A stretch of DNA of 64,000 bases from assembly GCA_013350335.1 (NCBI GenBank), contig CM023537.1, positions 8,485,438-8,549,437 on the forward strand, read 5' to 3'. Below, piece after piece: positions 47,495-60,858 of this stretch. Below the pieces are notes generated by a model. That model had not been told where the DNA came from. It ran no database searches and worked only from the letters and a program-made list of their open reading frames with translations. The translations under genes and the position numbers were made by a program. This DNA comes from Chimonanthus salicifolius (taxonomy: Eukaryota > Streptophyta > Magnoliopsida > Laurales > Calycanthaceae). Each line of letters starts with the position of its first letter. The stretch's first letter is position 1.

Positions 47495-50400
47495 GGGTCA
47501 ACCTCAATCAAAAGTCATGCAATGATAAGAAAAACAATAATAATTTTTTTTTTTAATATTAGTTCACCTAAGTTACAATAAAGACGTTGGCTCAGACCTG
47601 ATTAAATCATGCTACCAAAGTTACTTATTGATAATTGAATTTGATAATTTTAAGTCATGGATAGTGATTCTCTGACGGGCATTTTATTTAATCTGATATA
47701 AGTATTAATGTATTACTCATTTTGACTTTCGAATCAGCAAAAGGTTTGACGTGTCAATTTGAAGGTCAAAATAAATAATACAATAAAATCTGTGTCAAGT
47801 TACATAAAATGCTTGTGGAGCCGTCATTAGTCTCTAAGTAATAAAATAATTTAATTTCAACCCAGATCCAAATCCTATTAAATTTAATCTTGTGAGTCAT
47901 ATCTGAAAGTGTATCGATTAGAGAATTGTACAGAAGAAACTTGAGAATGAAGCTTGCTCAAGTTTCTGAATTAAAGTTACTGACATCCATCCATGGCTGT
48001 TTTGGATTTGGGTCCATTCAATAAAACAAAAGCGTTACGTTTTGTGCTTTCTTTGAATCTTCCAATTTCCAAAACTTTAGGCTCTTGCATTCATATTCGA
48101 TACATACAGCCACCATCACTTTGACTTTCTATTCCTTTCTCAGCTCACATTTCTCTCGTTGCTCCCATGTTGGGCAGACGAGAGGGACCCACTTCTTCTT
48201 TGGTTTGGATCAGACCGACACGTTGCCTACACGAGCCCCACATTTACTAAATTGATATCCCATTGCAGGAAGGAGATTCACATGAAAAGAGATATAAGAT
48301 GCAAAACCGTGTGGGTCTTCCACCATCTTTGGTCAGACATTTAACCAAACAAACAGGAGATCAGGTTAGAATAGAATAAAACAGATGCTACCTGCCCACT
48401 TGCCATCCTGATTCTTTGATCTGTCTTCTGAACGTGACACTTTGACTTCTCAATTCTCAGATTCCTTAGGACCATTCGTTTAAAACTATTTGGACACAAA
48501 CTCGACTCGAAATCTTTTCGAGTTTAGTACTAGTTTAAAAGACTCATGCAATTCAAATCCTATCGAGTCAAGTCAATTTCGTACAAATTCATCCCTAAGT
48601 ATTTTTCAAACTCTTAACTATGATTCGGACTTGTCTATAGAGACCTGAAACCCAACCCGAGTGATACAGGTCCAATTTTCATTGGAAAGACCATGGTATA
48701 TGCTTGGTAAATATTATACATTTTAATTTGAGGTATGCTTTATAATTAAGACCACATTGATATTAAGTACTTGTATCAACCACAGGACCCAAGTGTGGTT
48801 GAGGTCCATGTCAACTATGGACTGAACTTTGCAGTAAAGCAAGGGCTGGACACATTCACAGCTCATTGGATCAAATCTTGTCAAAGCCCAGTCCATCTCT
48901 TACCGAGTTACCGGCTTAGCTTGTGTCGAAAGTCGAAACTGTCGATGCTTCTCCAGCAAATGGGCCTAAAGTTATATCATGAGCCTGTTCCATTAGTAAA
49001 TCATTAGATCCATCTGTCTTAACTTTTGGACCAGGCTTATCAAACCTTTACTCAGTAAGACATTAAGAGGAGAAAACTTAGTTGGGCCGAATTATGAGAC
49101 TTGAGACCAGCTCAGGATCAAGCTCCGAAAGTCAGTTTTGTTCTGCCCAAGTGTGCTTGGCTTGGGCCACTGGAGACCCGAAAGGTGAAATTAAACTAAA
49201 ATGAGAATGCTCTATTGACTTATTGAGATTTATCAATAACTTGATATGTACATGGATAATTCATTTTCGGATGTTGGCCAATCTTACATAGAATAGAATC
49301 GGAGTTCCTAATTTTCTACGTTCTTTCAACTCTGAGACTTTTGGTATAACAATTTGTAATGATCCATTTCTACCCAACACAATATTATCCGCTATCAGTG
49401 CTCATATACTCGCACGACTTTACATGATCCCATAATCTTTTCCTTCAGCCAACCGATCTAAATTTCTAGAATACAAGTTTTATATCTGCATTTAGATTCA
49501 TTGCTGACAACACAACGGGAGTAAGACTGAAGGTGATGGTTGAAAAATGTTGGCACTAGCAACTAATGCTTGTTGACGAGGATATTAATGGGTTAGATAT
49601 AAAAAAGACAAATGTAAGATCATCTGGCTCTGTTTCGGACTCTTTGCTCAATTTCAAACCTTATGGTCAGGGCTAATTTGAATCATGTTTATTACAATAA
49701 AGTAAGAAAAAGTCTCGTATCAATTGATTAAAAAAATAATTGACTTCATATAACACTTAAGATAACATGTTTCTCTCAACGGCTAGTTTTCAAAAATGAG
49801 TTCTACCTCAAAAATATTATCAGGTCATGATTTTCTAACAACTCAAATATTAAATTTATTTTTAAATTATATTTTTATATAACATTAAAAAAAATACGAA
49901 TGGCTAAGCCTGGAAGGAAGTAGATGTAGAAGTCTCTTTTAAATTAAAAAAGTTTGTTTGTAGACTTATATAGGAAAAGTAAAATATAATGATATGGGGA
50001 ACCAAAAGAGTTCACATATCAATATTTACTGGTAAAAGAAATGTCCTAACTGCACTAAAGTGCAATGGCCAAGACAGGACTAAATTATTTCCCCTTATTG
50101 ATTTGTTTTATGGTAAAATATAATGGCTAGGACGGTAAATAAAGTGAAACAATACTCACCTTATATTAAAAAATTATTTATTAAAAACGTTTTCTAAAAG
50201 AAGTTAGTGGTCCACGTTTACACACTTTTATCTTTATTTTAACGGCTCAACTACCACTTTATATATTGGAGTTCTAGAAGGGTCCCAAGGCCGTTGGGTA
50301 ATAAAAAAAAAATAGTGCATTAAATCACTGTAATTTGTGAGATAGCGCAATAAAATTCTATAATTCAATTAAAATTTTAAAGTTTAAAATAAATAAATAA

Positions 50401-51192
50401 AATCAATATTCATTATCGAACTCTCATAACCTAATTTTTATGTGCTCTAAAAGTAATGTGCTCATCCTAGAGATTTTATAATGAGTATCCTGTGATTTCT
50501 CACATATAAATTAAAAAAAAAAAAATTTAAAAAAGATTCAACTTAATTTGAGATTTTTGTTTTATTTTAGTTTTTGTTTAATTTGAACTCATTATAACTT
50601 GTCTTTCAATCATCAAAAATTTAAATATTATTAAACATATAATCTTTAAAATTAGTCTCAACTAACATTTTAAAATGAACATTAAAACATTTATCATAGG
50701 TGATTTAGTCGTAATATATAATGATTAATAGCACTGTAAATCATATAACGCCGTTGACATGCCACGTCTTAATTATTAGCAAGATGAGCTGTTGAGTTCT
50801 TGTGGAAGCCAAGTCCACCATCATTTAGAAACCTGGTCCGGGTTTGGTTTGCCGCACGTGTGCCCGTTTTCCCAGTAATTTTCTAATCTAGACATTATCA
50901 AGAGGTGGGGTACATTACTTACGTCGAAAACAGATGTTCAGTTCCGACTTCGATCCACTAATCGTCGACAAGTTTTTGTTGACACCAGCCCGTTGGAAGT
51001 CCATTTTGATGGCCACAGTCCACGGCACGAGCCCAACAGGGATAATCGGAACATCCCGCAACTTTACTGTCCGATCGACTTTGACTGTGGTTCGGTAATC
51101 CTAACCCACAGGCCCACATATGTACTGTCACAGACGTTTTCGAAATTCCTATCCATCCAAACTTTGATGATCTCTTAGTACAAAAAAAGAGC
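47495..51192. other. Intergenic, upstream of the STP gene
   Basis: No supported gene. 50395-50524 is a SINE family A 3' half ('tcgaactctcataacctaat', 'gtgctcatcctagagatttta', 'tcctgtgatttctcaca', A-run). The last kilobase is the distal STP promoter. Confidence 0.35.
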
Positions 51193-51200
51193 CACGTGTC
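51193..51200 (+). promoter_or_regulatory. G-box/ABRE-like site upstream of the STP gene
   Basis: CACGTGTC matches the ABRE core ACGTGTC and the G-box CACGTG, about 730 bp before the STP start. A second CACGTG lies at 50855-50860. These are bZIP/bHLH binding consensus sequences and could link expression to abscisic acid or light, but short matches also occur by chance. Confidence 0.35.
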
Positions 51201-51669
51201 ATATTTTATTGTATTGAGGTTACGAACAAAACCACCTCTAGTTGTTCTATATAGATTTTAAAATCGTCTTAAAATAATTGTCTCATTTGTATTAAAATAA
51301 TATAAAATGTGATGAAAATATATAAAATTATATAAAATATTTTTTAAAAAATATAAATATTTTAAATCAGACAATTAAAATAGGACGCATGAAATATTTT
51401 TTTTATAACCTAAGATTTATTGTATGATGAGATTTGTCAAAAGAATACGAGACCTTCGTCGTTCTATTCTAACTTCATCCGAGTATTAGTAAATCAGAGT
51501 AACTCGTTCTTGTCTAACTTTATCCGAATAGGATTTGGAAATCAGGCTAACTCGAGTGCCGTTCATTGACTGGCCAGCCGTCTGAAGCAGACGGTTTTGA
51601 TCAATCGACGTGGCCGAATCTTATTGTTCCGTGCTTAAAAGTCGCTGGGCGCGTCTTCCTCGTGTCGTC

Positions 51670-51676
51670 TATATAA
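51670..51676 (+). promoter_or_regulatory. Probable TATA box of the STP gene
   Basis: TATATAA lies 253 bp before the start codon. It is followed by a CT-rich leader (about 51712-51780), a common feature of plant 5' untranslated regions. Transcription would be expected to start roughly 25-35 bp downstream. This is a sequence match only. Confidence 0.5.
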
Positions 51677-51928
51677 CGACAACAACTCCATATCCTGCAA
51701 AGTACTTCGCCAGTCTCTCTATCTCTCGTGTGCTCTCTCCCTCGCCCTCCCAACCCCCTTTTACTCTTCCGAGAAGAGTCTACTCGTTTAAAATCACCAA
51801 TACAGAACCGAGTTGAATCAATTTCTTCTCTGTTTCTTATCTGCATTTCTCTTCCAACACGAGTTGAATTGTAGAATCGCTTGGTTTCTGAAACGAGTCG
51901 AAGTTATCTCACTCATTCTCTAGTAGCC

Positions 51929-52353
51929 ATGCCTGCCGGAGGATTTTCTGCGCCGGCGGCGTCCGGCATCGAGTTCGAGGGAAAGATAACGCCGATTGTG
52001 ATTATTTCTTGCATAATGGCTGCAACTGGCGGCCTGATGTTTGGATACGACGTCGGTGTTTCAGGTGAGATTTCATATATTGGTAATTTCTAGGGCCTTC
52101 TAATCCATTTGGTTGAGCTTTCTTCAGTTCTAATGATTATCTTTGGTAAACTGGAAGAGAGGTTTTGTATAAGCATACAGATCTTGCTATGAAATTTCCA
52201 GCCGGATCTTCGAGTAAAAAAATTAAAAAAAAATGAACAAAATTGTGCAAAAGAGCAAAGCGGATATGTTTTTCTCTTCTGGAATCTCGAGATCGCTTCA
52301 CCAGGTTTAGTGGAAGTAATCTGGTTTTGAATTTCGGAAGCTGTATTTCCAGT

Positions 52354-52397
<44 letters not shown>

Positions 52398-55300
52398 CGC
52401 GATTCTCAATATGAAATTGGCACGCTTTCCGCGCTCTGTTTGGTTTCTTTCCTGGATTTTTAATGCTTTGAGAAATATCTCGCGAAGCTTGCGCAAGCAT
52501 CATTATTTTTTTTATTTGGTTGAAATGAAAAAATTCTTCAAATAGGTACGAACGTTTTTCAGACGAAGTTTTGAGAGAAACTGTTTTCCAGTTTTTTATT
52601 TAGTAAATTTTGAAATTTTAATGGATTTTTTTTAAATCGTTTTTTTCAATTTCTAAAAGTTCAGAAGAGGATATAAGAAACGGATAAAAACGAAAGTTGT
52701 TGGAAACGATTCTTTCCCGCCAAGCTGAAAGCCCCAGAGGAAGTCGTCGGTGTTATTCTTAATTATCTATTTATATAATTTCCATAAAATGAATATATAT
52801 TTAATGAAAATATTTTTTAATTATTATATCAATAACTAATTATTTTTTCTAATAACTAATCTTGTGATAACTCTACAACTCTTTATGTCAGCTTAGCCTT
52901 GTCCAGTATCAAGCCCGCCCACCGCATTTGACATTTGCATGTCTGCAGGACTTCTTCCATATTTTGTGGAAATGGTCGTAGAAATTATCTACCTGATCTT
53001 AACCCATGGTCCTGTGGATTATAATTCCTGATATTTACCACTTTTTATAAAATTTGTTATTTAAAAGGTTGTGGCAAATACCCTGTTTTATCTTAGAAAA
53101 GTTACGTGAGAGGTCATGTCAGCTCCATTAGATATTATTCATTGTCTTACTTAATTAATTCTTTTAGTTGGTCATCATATTTATTAAAATTTATTTTTAA
53201 GATTGTTATCATTCAACTATTATAATATTTTATTTGTGAGATTTATTAGAGCAATGACCATATAATAATTTTTATTTCTTGCAGGGGGTGTGACATCAAT
53301 GGATGACTTTTTAATAAAATTCTTCCCTACGGTGTACAAAAGGACGAAAGATCCTGCGATAAACAGCAATTACTGCAAATACGATAACCAAGGCTTACAG
53401 CTGTTTACTTCGTCACTGTATCTCGCCGGATTAACTTCAACTTTCTTTGCGTCTTACACTACACGAAGGCTGGGTCGGCGGTTGACTATGCTGATTGCTG
53501 GGGTCTTTTTCATACTGGGTGTGATAATGAACACCTGCAGCGGTGAACATTGAAATGCTTATAATAGGAAGGATCCTCCTCGGCTGTGGGGTCGGCTTCG
53601 CTAATCAGGTCTATTTCTGATTCTCTCATGATACTTTGATCTTTTAATATTATTTTAATTCTTATATGATTTGATGCTGTTAGACCTATCAATTCTTAAC
53701 CCAATGGTTGGGAGACAGCTGGGGTATGTAATGGACTATTAGTTCCATCTTACTAAAATCATTATTGTGAAGTATTTTAAATTAAAAAATGATATTTCAA
53801 ATATAATTATTAGTCATTCAATTTAAATACATTGAAATTAACATCTAATTTCACTATCAATTTTGATGAACCAAAATCTAATGACTAAAAATGTTCTTTT
53901 AATCTTAAATTTTAATTATGAAATACTTTAGAATTAGATTTTGAATGTAATTAAATCCACTGGCGAACATAATATCTTTGATAAAATATTGCAATGGACA
54001 TTGGCTTTGTGATGTATCTTAAAAAAATCATTTGATGTCCACTTGACCATATCTAATTTGGAGATGGATGAATTCTAGAGAATGAATTTTATTTGTAATA
54101 ATCATTGTTTAGTATGATAAGATGATCTATCTAAAATTAATTACTTCTAATAGTCAAATTCGTAGAACTAAACAGTGATCTGTTCAACCATACGAGGCTT
54201 CCTCCCTTTTAAATAGTTGGTATTGTCAAATCAATCTCCCTCTTCTCATAGCCTTTTTAGTTCCTTAATAATCAAAACCTAAAGTGATTGACGTTTATAA
54301 AAGATTTAAAATTTAGACCAAATAAGGCGATTTAGATTCATTTTCAGCAGGCTTTAGAAGGACGATTTGCCTTGACCACTTTTCTACCGTTGATAGGGAG
54401 ATTCTTAGCTCAAGAAAGAGAGAATTCTTGGGACAACTCTGTTAGGCCCAAATACCCAACTGCATTGGCTTTTACATCAAAAGTAGGTAAAACGATGCCA
54501 ATCTCATACCGACTCCCCCCAAAAATGGCTTGTTTAGTTCCATCTTTTTAGGTTTAGTCGAGTTGAACGTTCTCTATTGTGCAATTGATAGATGGACAAC
54601 AGATCACCAATTCCAGTTGCCCAATTAGACAATTTTATGTTTGTCTAGTATATAGAATAAGACTCCAATTTTGGAGAAGCGGATATATCTTGGAATCTCA
54701 TACTTAACGGTGACGTGCAATCAGACGTCGGCTACAGTAGATATCTTTTCAAAATTGGAAAAAAATGTAGGCCTCCCACTGGTTGCCCGTTGGAATTTCC
54801 TCTCGAATAGCCTATAGGCCAAAAATTTGAATCATCTTTTACTTGCATGAGTGCCTCACTCTTGATATGAGCTTTTAGGATTAACCAGAGAGGCCTTGGG
54901 TTCAACATTTTTTAAACTTATTTGATACACAAGGTTTCATATATCCCTAACATAGTCTCTCACTCTCTTCGAATATAAGATGGTGATGTAAAATAAATTT
55001 TAATAGAGACTTTTATATTGATGATATTCATAGATTGGTATTAGTTAATGAAATTAATGGTTTATTGCAAATAAGACTTCATATTCAAAATGCCTCGTAA
55101 ATTGTTTATGGGTTTCAAATGATTGAATTTATTGTAGGTTTGTTGCAAAGAAGACCATCATAATCTTAATATTTAAATTTTAATAAATATATTCATTCAT
55201 TTAAAATGTCAAAAGTCAGAAGATTCGAAGATTACTTGAGCCTAAAACTGCACAAACCTTCTACCCATAAAACTTATTTTAAATTACACACAATCATATA

Positions 55301-58300
55301 AAATATAAAATCCATTTAAAGAAATCGATGTTGAATATCATAGAAGATCTTGTAAACTTTTATATTACGAGGACACTAATTTTTCTCTGGAACAAAATGA
55401 CATCTGTAAAATAATATGATTATGATGGGACCCATCCTTGAGGCATTGACGCTGCTATCTGAAATTTCTTCTTACGTATGATGCCCCCAAGATGTGGAGT
55501 GGCACGTTCAACTGACCAAGGAAAACGACTTGGCACTGTTGTACACTTTATTCTCAATCTCTGATTGACATTTAGTCCCGAAGCCAATTACACGGCGCGA
55601 GATAGACGTATCCTAACAAATGTCTTCTTTGCATGGGTAAATAGGATAGAGGGCTTATCTTAAATTTTTTTTTTTATTAAAAAAGGAATCAAAATCATTA
55701 TTTTATATATTATAAAATAGTGGATGTAGTTAATTGGTTGTCTCGTAAAGTAAGATGTTGGGAATTCAAACTCTTATGGTCTAATCTTAGTATGTTTTAT
55801 GAGTAATGGGTTCATCTATAAAGATTTATGATATCTCACAGTTTATTATATGTAAATTAAAAATATATATATATATATATATATCATTAGCTTATATAAT
55901 AAATTTATAATCCTTTTTAATTAAGAAAAATTCTCACTTATAAAAATTTCTCTCCTAAAAATCTCTTTAAAAATCTTTTTATTTCTGAATTTTGATGTAA
56001 AGGTAGGCATTCAGAGCTTTATACTTTTCTTTCCCTATCTTCACTTGTCGTGTCAAAAGGGTGAAAGATCTGTCTTTTTGCTTCCTTTTCTTGTGATTGA
56101 CCGTGTAATAAAATAAATGATTTTCAGGCAGTACCGCTGTTTCTATCGGAGATCGCTCCTACGAAAATTCGTGGTGGCTTGAACATCTTGTTCCAGCTTA
56201 ATGTCACACTCGGCATTCTCTTCGCTAACCTCATCAATTACGGAACTTCCAAGTAAGCTACTCTTTTCCACTCCTCTACTCTTTTATATTGTTCCTTTAC
56301 TTTGAAACGTGACTCTTGTTTTTTTTTTTTCTTTAATTCCTTTTTCCAGTACCTGGAAAAAATTATTATTTTAAAATAAATCACTGAATTTGAAATTCAG
56401 GAGTGTTGCTTTAAACCTCTGTAATATATGCTTATGCCTTCATATATCAAACAAATAAAGCAATTTTGTCATAAACAAAATTAATATTCACATTAATACA
56501 GAAAAATAAAATAATATAATTCATTAAGTTTTATCGAACCAAGATTCTCGTGAACTAAAGGTGGCTTCTGCTGTCTTACAAAAGACTCACCTGAGTCATG
56601 AGGTGTCGGTCTTTTTCGCATAACCACAATAGATCATTTTCGGATATGATACCATTATCATAATATTTTTTTTATTTTATTTTACAGACATAAATTTCAT
56701 CTACGAAGAATTTAAATTTTTATCAATATTATCTATGTATTTAAATGCAGATTTTTTTTTTTTAAATTGCATTGAATTATTGAATAAGAAAGCTTCATTA
56801 GACAATTATAAATTTTTATTATATTTTCTCACTTATTTCATAAAAGGAGATTCGTTTTTTATAGAATATAAATGAATGTGTAGTGAAAATTAATAAAACA
56901 TTTGCATAAATGTTTTCAAAGACAAATCATTTTATTTTGAATATTAAGATTAGAAATCCTACGTGGCAGTGTGGCCACAGCTGAAGTTCTTTTCACAGTG
57001 AATCGAGTTTATTATTTTAGAAAGTGAATGGACCCACATTAGTGATCCAGAGAAACATGATGAGATGGAACTAGTGGGCTTGCCACTGGTGGATTAATCT
57101 TTTTTGAGATAGTGTGCGCCCCAAAACCCAAACCATCATGCTACTGGTGGACTTGCGTGGCTACTAAATGGGCTAACCTACTCAATTAGAAAAATTAATT
57201 TGAATTGATTAAATTCAATAAGATTTTAAGTTAAATGAGTCAACAAATTAATTCATTTTTTTAATTAAAATAAAATACGCTTCAAACTTAAAATTTTAAA
57301 TTATGCTCACTATTTTTATTGCTGACAATAAGCGTTATTGATGTTGAATTGTAGAATCCCTGGGTGGGGTTGGAGGCTGTCGCTAGGGCTAGCTGGGATC
57401 CCTGCTCTTCTCCTAACCATTGGGGCTATTCTTGTGGTCGACACACCCAACAGCCTCATCGAGCGAGGGAAGCTCGATGAAGGTAAGGCGGTGCTTAAGA
57501 GGATACGTGGCACAAGCAATGTTGAACCTGAGTACCTGGAACTTGTGGAGGCTAGCCGTGTCGCCAAGGAAGTCAAGCACCCTTTCAGAAACCTACTCAA
57601 GCGCCGCAACCGACCCCAGTTGGTTATCGCTGTGCTCTTGCAGGTCAGTCACACTACACAACCATATCATATTACAATATTAATTGTTTGTCATTTTTAG
57701 TCTTGAAAAATAATAAATATAAAGAGGAGACTATTTTTTTCTTTTATGGGAAAGGACTCTTTGCTAAAATCACTAAAAATTAAACATTTTTTTTATGAAA
57801 TCATTTATTACAAAAGATAAGATTTAATTCAAGAAGAGATTGATCTGACGGTCAAGAAGATCTTCTCATAAAAAAAGGTCTTTAATACGATTCATGCTCT
57901 ACACCTCTGAGTCATTCACTATAGCTGCTTACTCGGTATGTGTAGGATTTGAAGGCTTGCACATACCCTAATGACTAATCGAATTAAAATGTCTCATGTC
58001 TAAGTACAGGTGAGACTCCTTGAACACTTTAAGTCGTCAAAAAGGAAAAAAGATATAAATTATTAAAAAAAGGAGACACATTGATTTTAAATTGGATTTT
58101 ATAGTTGATGGTAGAATTCCAATGAAAAAATTCATTTCATTGATAACTGATCTATTAGTACTTGTTTTAACCTATTTGTGTTTGCTACTGTACAGATCTT
58201 CCAGCAATTCACAGGCATCAATGCCATAATGTTCTATGCACCAGTCCTGTTCAATACATTAGGTTTCAAGAATGATGCCTCTTTGTACTCAGCTGTAATC

Positions 58301-58945
58301 ACTGGCGCTGTGAACGCCGTCTCCACCATCGTCTCCATCTACTCCGTCGACAAGCTCGGCCGTCGTGTTCTGCTGCTGGAAGCAGGGATCCAGATGTTCT
58401 TATCCCAGGTGGGTACACCACTCTCTTCTCAATTCTCTTTTTGGGTGGTTAAATTACCACTTGTGATCAATCCCATCCATCCCCTTGGCTCTCCTTCTTA
58501 ATTATTGTTGGGTGAATGTATGTAGGTGGTGATTGCGGTGATACTCGGTTTGAAGGTGCAAGACCACTCGGAGAATCTCGGCCATGGCTACGCCATCCTA
58601 GTTGTGGTGATGGTCTGCATATACGTATCGGCATTCGCCTGGTCATGGGGGCCATTAGGATGGCTGATTCCTAGCGAAACCTTCCCGTTGGAGACGCGAT
58701 CGGCCGGACAGAGTGTGACGGTCTGTGTGAACCTCGTCTTCACCTTTATAATTGCACAGGCGTTTCTGTCAATGCTGTGCCATATGAAGTACGGCATCTT
58801 TATCTTCTTCTCTGGATGGGTTATAATCATGTCTTTCTTCGTGCTCTTTTTTCTACCGGAGACGAAGAACATTCCGATCGAGGAGATGACAGAGAGGGTG
58901 TGGAAGCAGCACTGGTTTTGGAAGAGATTCATGGATGAAGACTGA
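51929..58945 (+). CDS. Monosaccharide/H+ symporter, sugar transport protein (STP) family
   Basis: Plasma-membrane hexose/proton symporter of the major facilitator superfamily with 12 expected membrane spans. Exons: 51929-52064, 53285-53608, 56128-56252, 57355-57643, 58196-58408 and 58526-58945, all GT-AG with matching phases. The ATG at 51929 (MPAGGF, with good context agccATGcc) is the family-typical start. Motifs in order: [20 protein letters not shown] (TM1), [11 protein letters not shown] with the lid cysteine, RRLGRR (loop 2-3), [43 protein letters not shown] (TM7 sugar site), [27 protein letters not shown] (second lid cysteine) and FFLPETK near the C-terminus. Exon 2 contains a frameshift: NTC then a stop at about 53556 in the starting frame, while [13 protein letters not shown] continues in the next frame. 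One extra T near 53536 explains it, and without it the exons total 502 codons including stop. Intron 2 (2.5 kb) and intron 4 hold SINE copies. Confidence 0.93.
52359..52394. repeat. (TA)n microsatellite in STP intron 1
   Basis: About 18 TA units. Confidence 0.95.
55722..55862 (+). repeat. SINE family A copy in STP intron 2
   Basis: A box region 'tgtagttaattggttgtct', B box 'gaattcaaactct', body 'ggtctaatcttagtatgtttt', 'tgatatctcacagtttatt', running into the (AT)n at 55863-55884. Confidence 0.6.
55863..55884. repeat. (AT)n microsatellite
   Basis: Eleven AT units at the tail of the SINE in STP intron 2. Confidence 0.9.
57838..58040 (+). repeat. SINE family B copy in STP intron 4
   Basis: Degraded 5' part ('gatctgacggtcaagaaga'), then 'cggtatgtgtaggatttgaagg', 'cttgcacataccctaatgac', 'aatgtctcatgtc' and an A-rich end. 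No clear target duplication. Confidence 0.5.
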
Positions 58946-60482
58946 GAAGCATGATTTTGAAGCAAATGGAAACAAGACAGGGAAGATTGGCGATGGCTAC
59001 CATAATTCTCAGTTGTAGATTTAGACTCACACATTTACAAGTACATGCTATTAACAAAAAAAATGTAGTTGCAGAAATGGCACTTCTGCTTAGAGTTTGT
59101 GTACGAACTAAGAAGGAAATATATTTAGGAACTTGCATTTACAGGAATGAGTATGATAGAAGAAATTTATATTAAGTGGGCTCACTTTGTTCCAATTAAA
59201 CGAGGCTATCGGGAAGATTTAAATATGGAGATGAGAGTTAAAAAAATAATTTGATTATATCATTATCAACAAAGTTATATTTTTTAAAGCTCTCTAATTT
59301 TTAATGATATTAAATACTTATTAATTTTTAACTTTTATATTAAATGTAGAGTTATGTTAGACTAATGTTAGGGGTTATTGAAAGAATCTAAGCATGAATA
59401 TGATGTTGAAAATGATTTATTTTTATTGGATTAATCAATTAATATTTTTAATTACTTTAAATTATTTTTCAATTCTTAAATTATACATCTTATTTCAATT
59501 TGCTAGTTCGGTTCAACAGAGAGAGGTCTATTTGATAAGATAAACAAAATTATGTAATGTAACCTTTCTAAAATTTGATAATTCTAAATTATTTTTAAAC
59601 TCTAGTCTTTTGTATTTTATCTGGAGCCCACGTTGATTAAATATAAAGGGCTTGATGGGAAGATCTAAAAAACTTAATTTCATAAATTGGCCCAAGCTAG
59701 CCACGAGCATTGATTGTGTAGACGTCGATGCATTGATTGAGAAGTTTATACCAATTCAATGGTCGGGATTGTCCAATAAATATATGCATAGTTTAAATTT
59801 TGATATTCAAAGTTATAAAACCCGACTTTGATAAGTCATTATCAACAGTGTCGGCTCTGAGATACTCTAAAATCTCAAGGCTCTAGACAAAATTGTTAAA
59901 ATGGAGTCCTACTACAGAGGCTCTAAAATCTCAGGGGCTTTACTGCATATTATTTTTTAGACCTATTTTGAGGAGTCCTAGGCGGTGATCTACGTCATCT
60001 ATAGCCAGGGCCAGCTCTCATTGTCAAATATACATGTCTTATTGATGAAAATCCTAGTAGTGTGAAGGTAACATAATATCCAATACAAATTTTCATATTT
60101 TTTTTTTAAAAAAAATCCCTCTCATGTATTAGTTACTATATTAAAATGGTGAAAAACATTTCACACCAAAAATAACTGTAATTTCCACGATGAGGTGGCT
60201 ATAGAAGCCATTCTCATTTAAAAAAACTAAAAAAAATCAAAAGCGATCTTAATACAAAAAAATACATATTTGAGGTGTTTTTACACAAAATCCCTATAAA
60301 TCGGATGAAGGAGCTAAATTCCGTTTGAGGTTATGCATCATGGAGAATTATACCTAATGATTAGTATTGAAAGTGTAGCAACCTTAGTGTCAGGTCACCT
60401 TCATCTAGGAATTTCGAATGCAAGTTAGGATATTCGATAGGACTTGATATTTTCTTTACAGGTTTATAATATTAAATTTTTT
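58946..60482. other. 3' flank of the STP gene and intergenic DNA
   Basis: The first few hundred bases are presumably the STP 3' untranslated region. The rest is AT-rich with no gene. Confidence 0.35.
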
Positions 60483-60490
60483 TTTTTTAT

Positions 60491-60858
60491 TGGGGCTGCA
60501 ACTCAGGTCGGGTTTGGCCCGACCCATATGACCCGACCCGAGAAATCATTCGGGTTGGGTCGGGTTGGGTTGAGAAGATAAAAACTCACATGAAATTCAG
60601 GTCAGACCGAGTTGAGGATTTTACAAGTTAATCCGACCCGATCCGGCTAAAATTAAGCTAAAATGGGTTCATAATGCAGGTCAGGTCAGAATTCGAGTTG
60701 ATTCGAGTCGGGTCGGATTCTAGAGTTCTGATTGAGAATTCGGATCGGGTCGGGTTCCATATATATCAACTCAGGATTTGGTCAGGTTTCATATATATCA
60801 ACTCTGGTCGAGTTAGATTTTAAGAAACTCGACCCGTCCGACCTGAGTTGCAGCTCTA
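60491..60858. mobile_element. hAT-type MITE rich in GGGTCGGGT
   Basis: A 368-bp element with inverted ends tggggctgcaactcaggtcg and (c)cgacctgagttgcagctcta. It is flanked by a perfect but low-complexity 8-bp duplication TTTTTTAT (60483-60490 and 60859-60866). The interior is made of gggtcggg/acccgacc units like 338-700. Non-coding. Confidence 0.78.

Noticed and set aside
51881..51928. Upstream in-frame ATG at 51881 as the STP start
   Set aside because: The extra 16 residues are not typical of the family, while the MPAGGF start at 51929 is.
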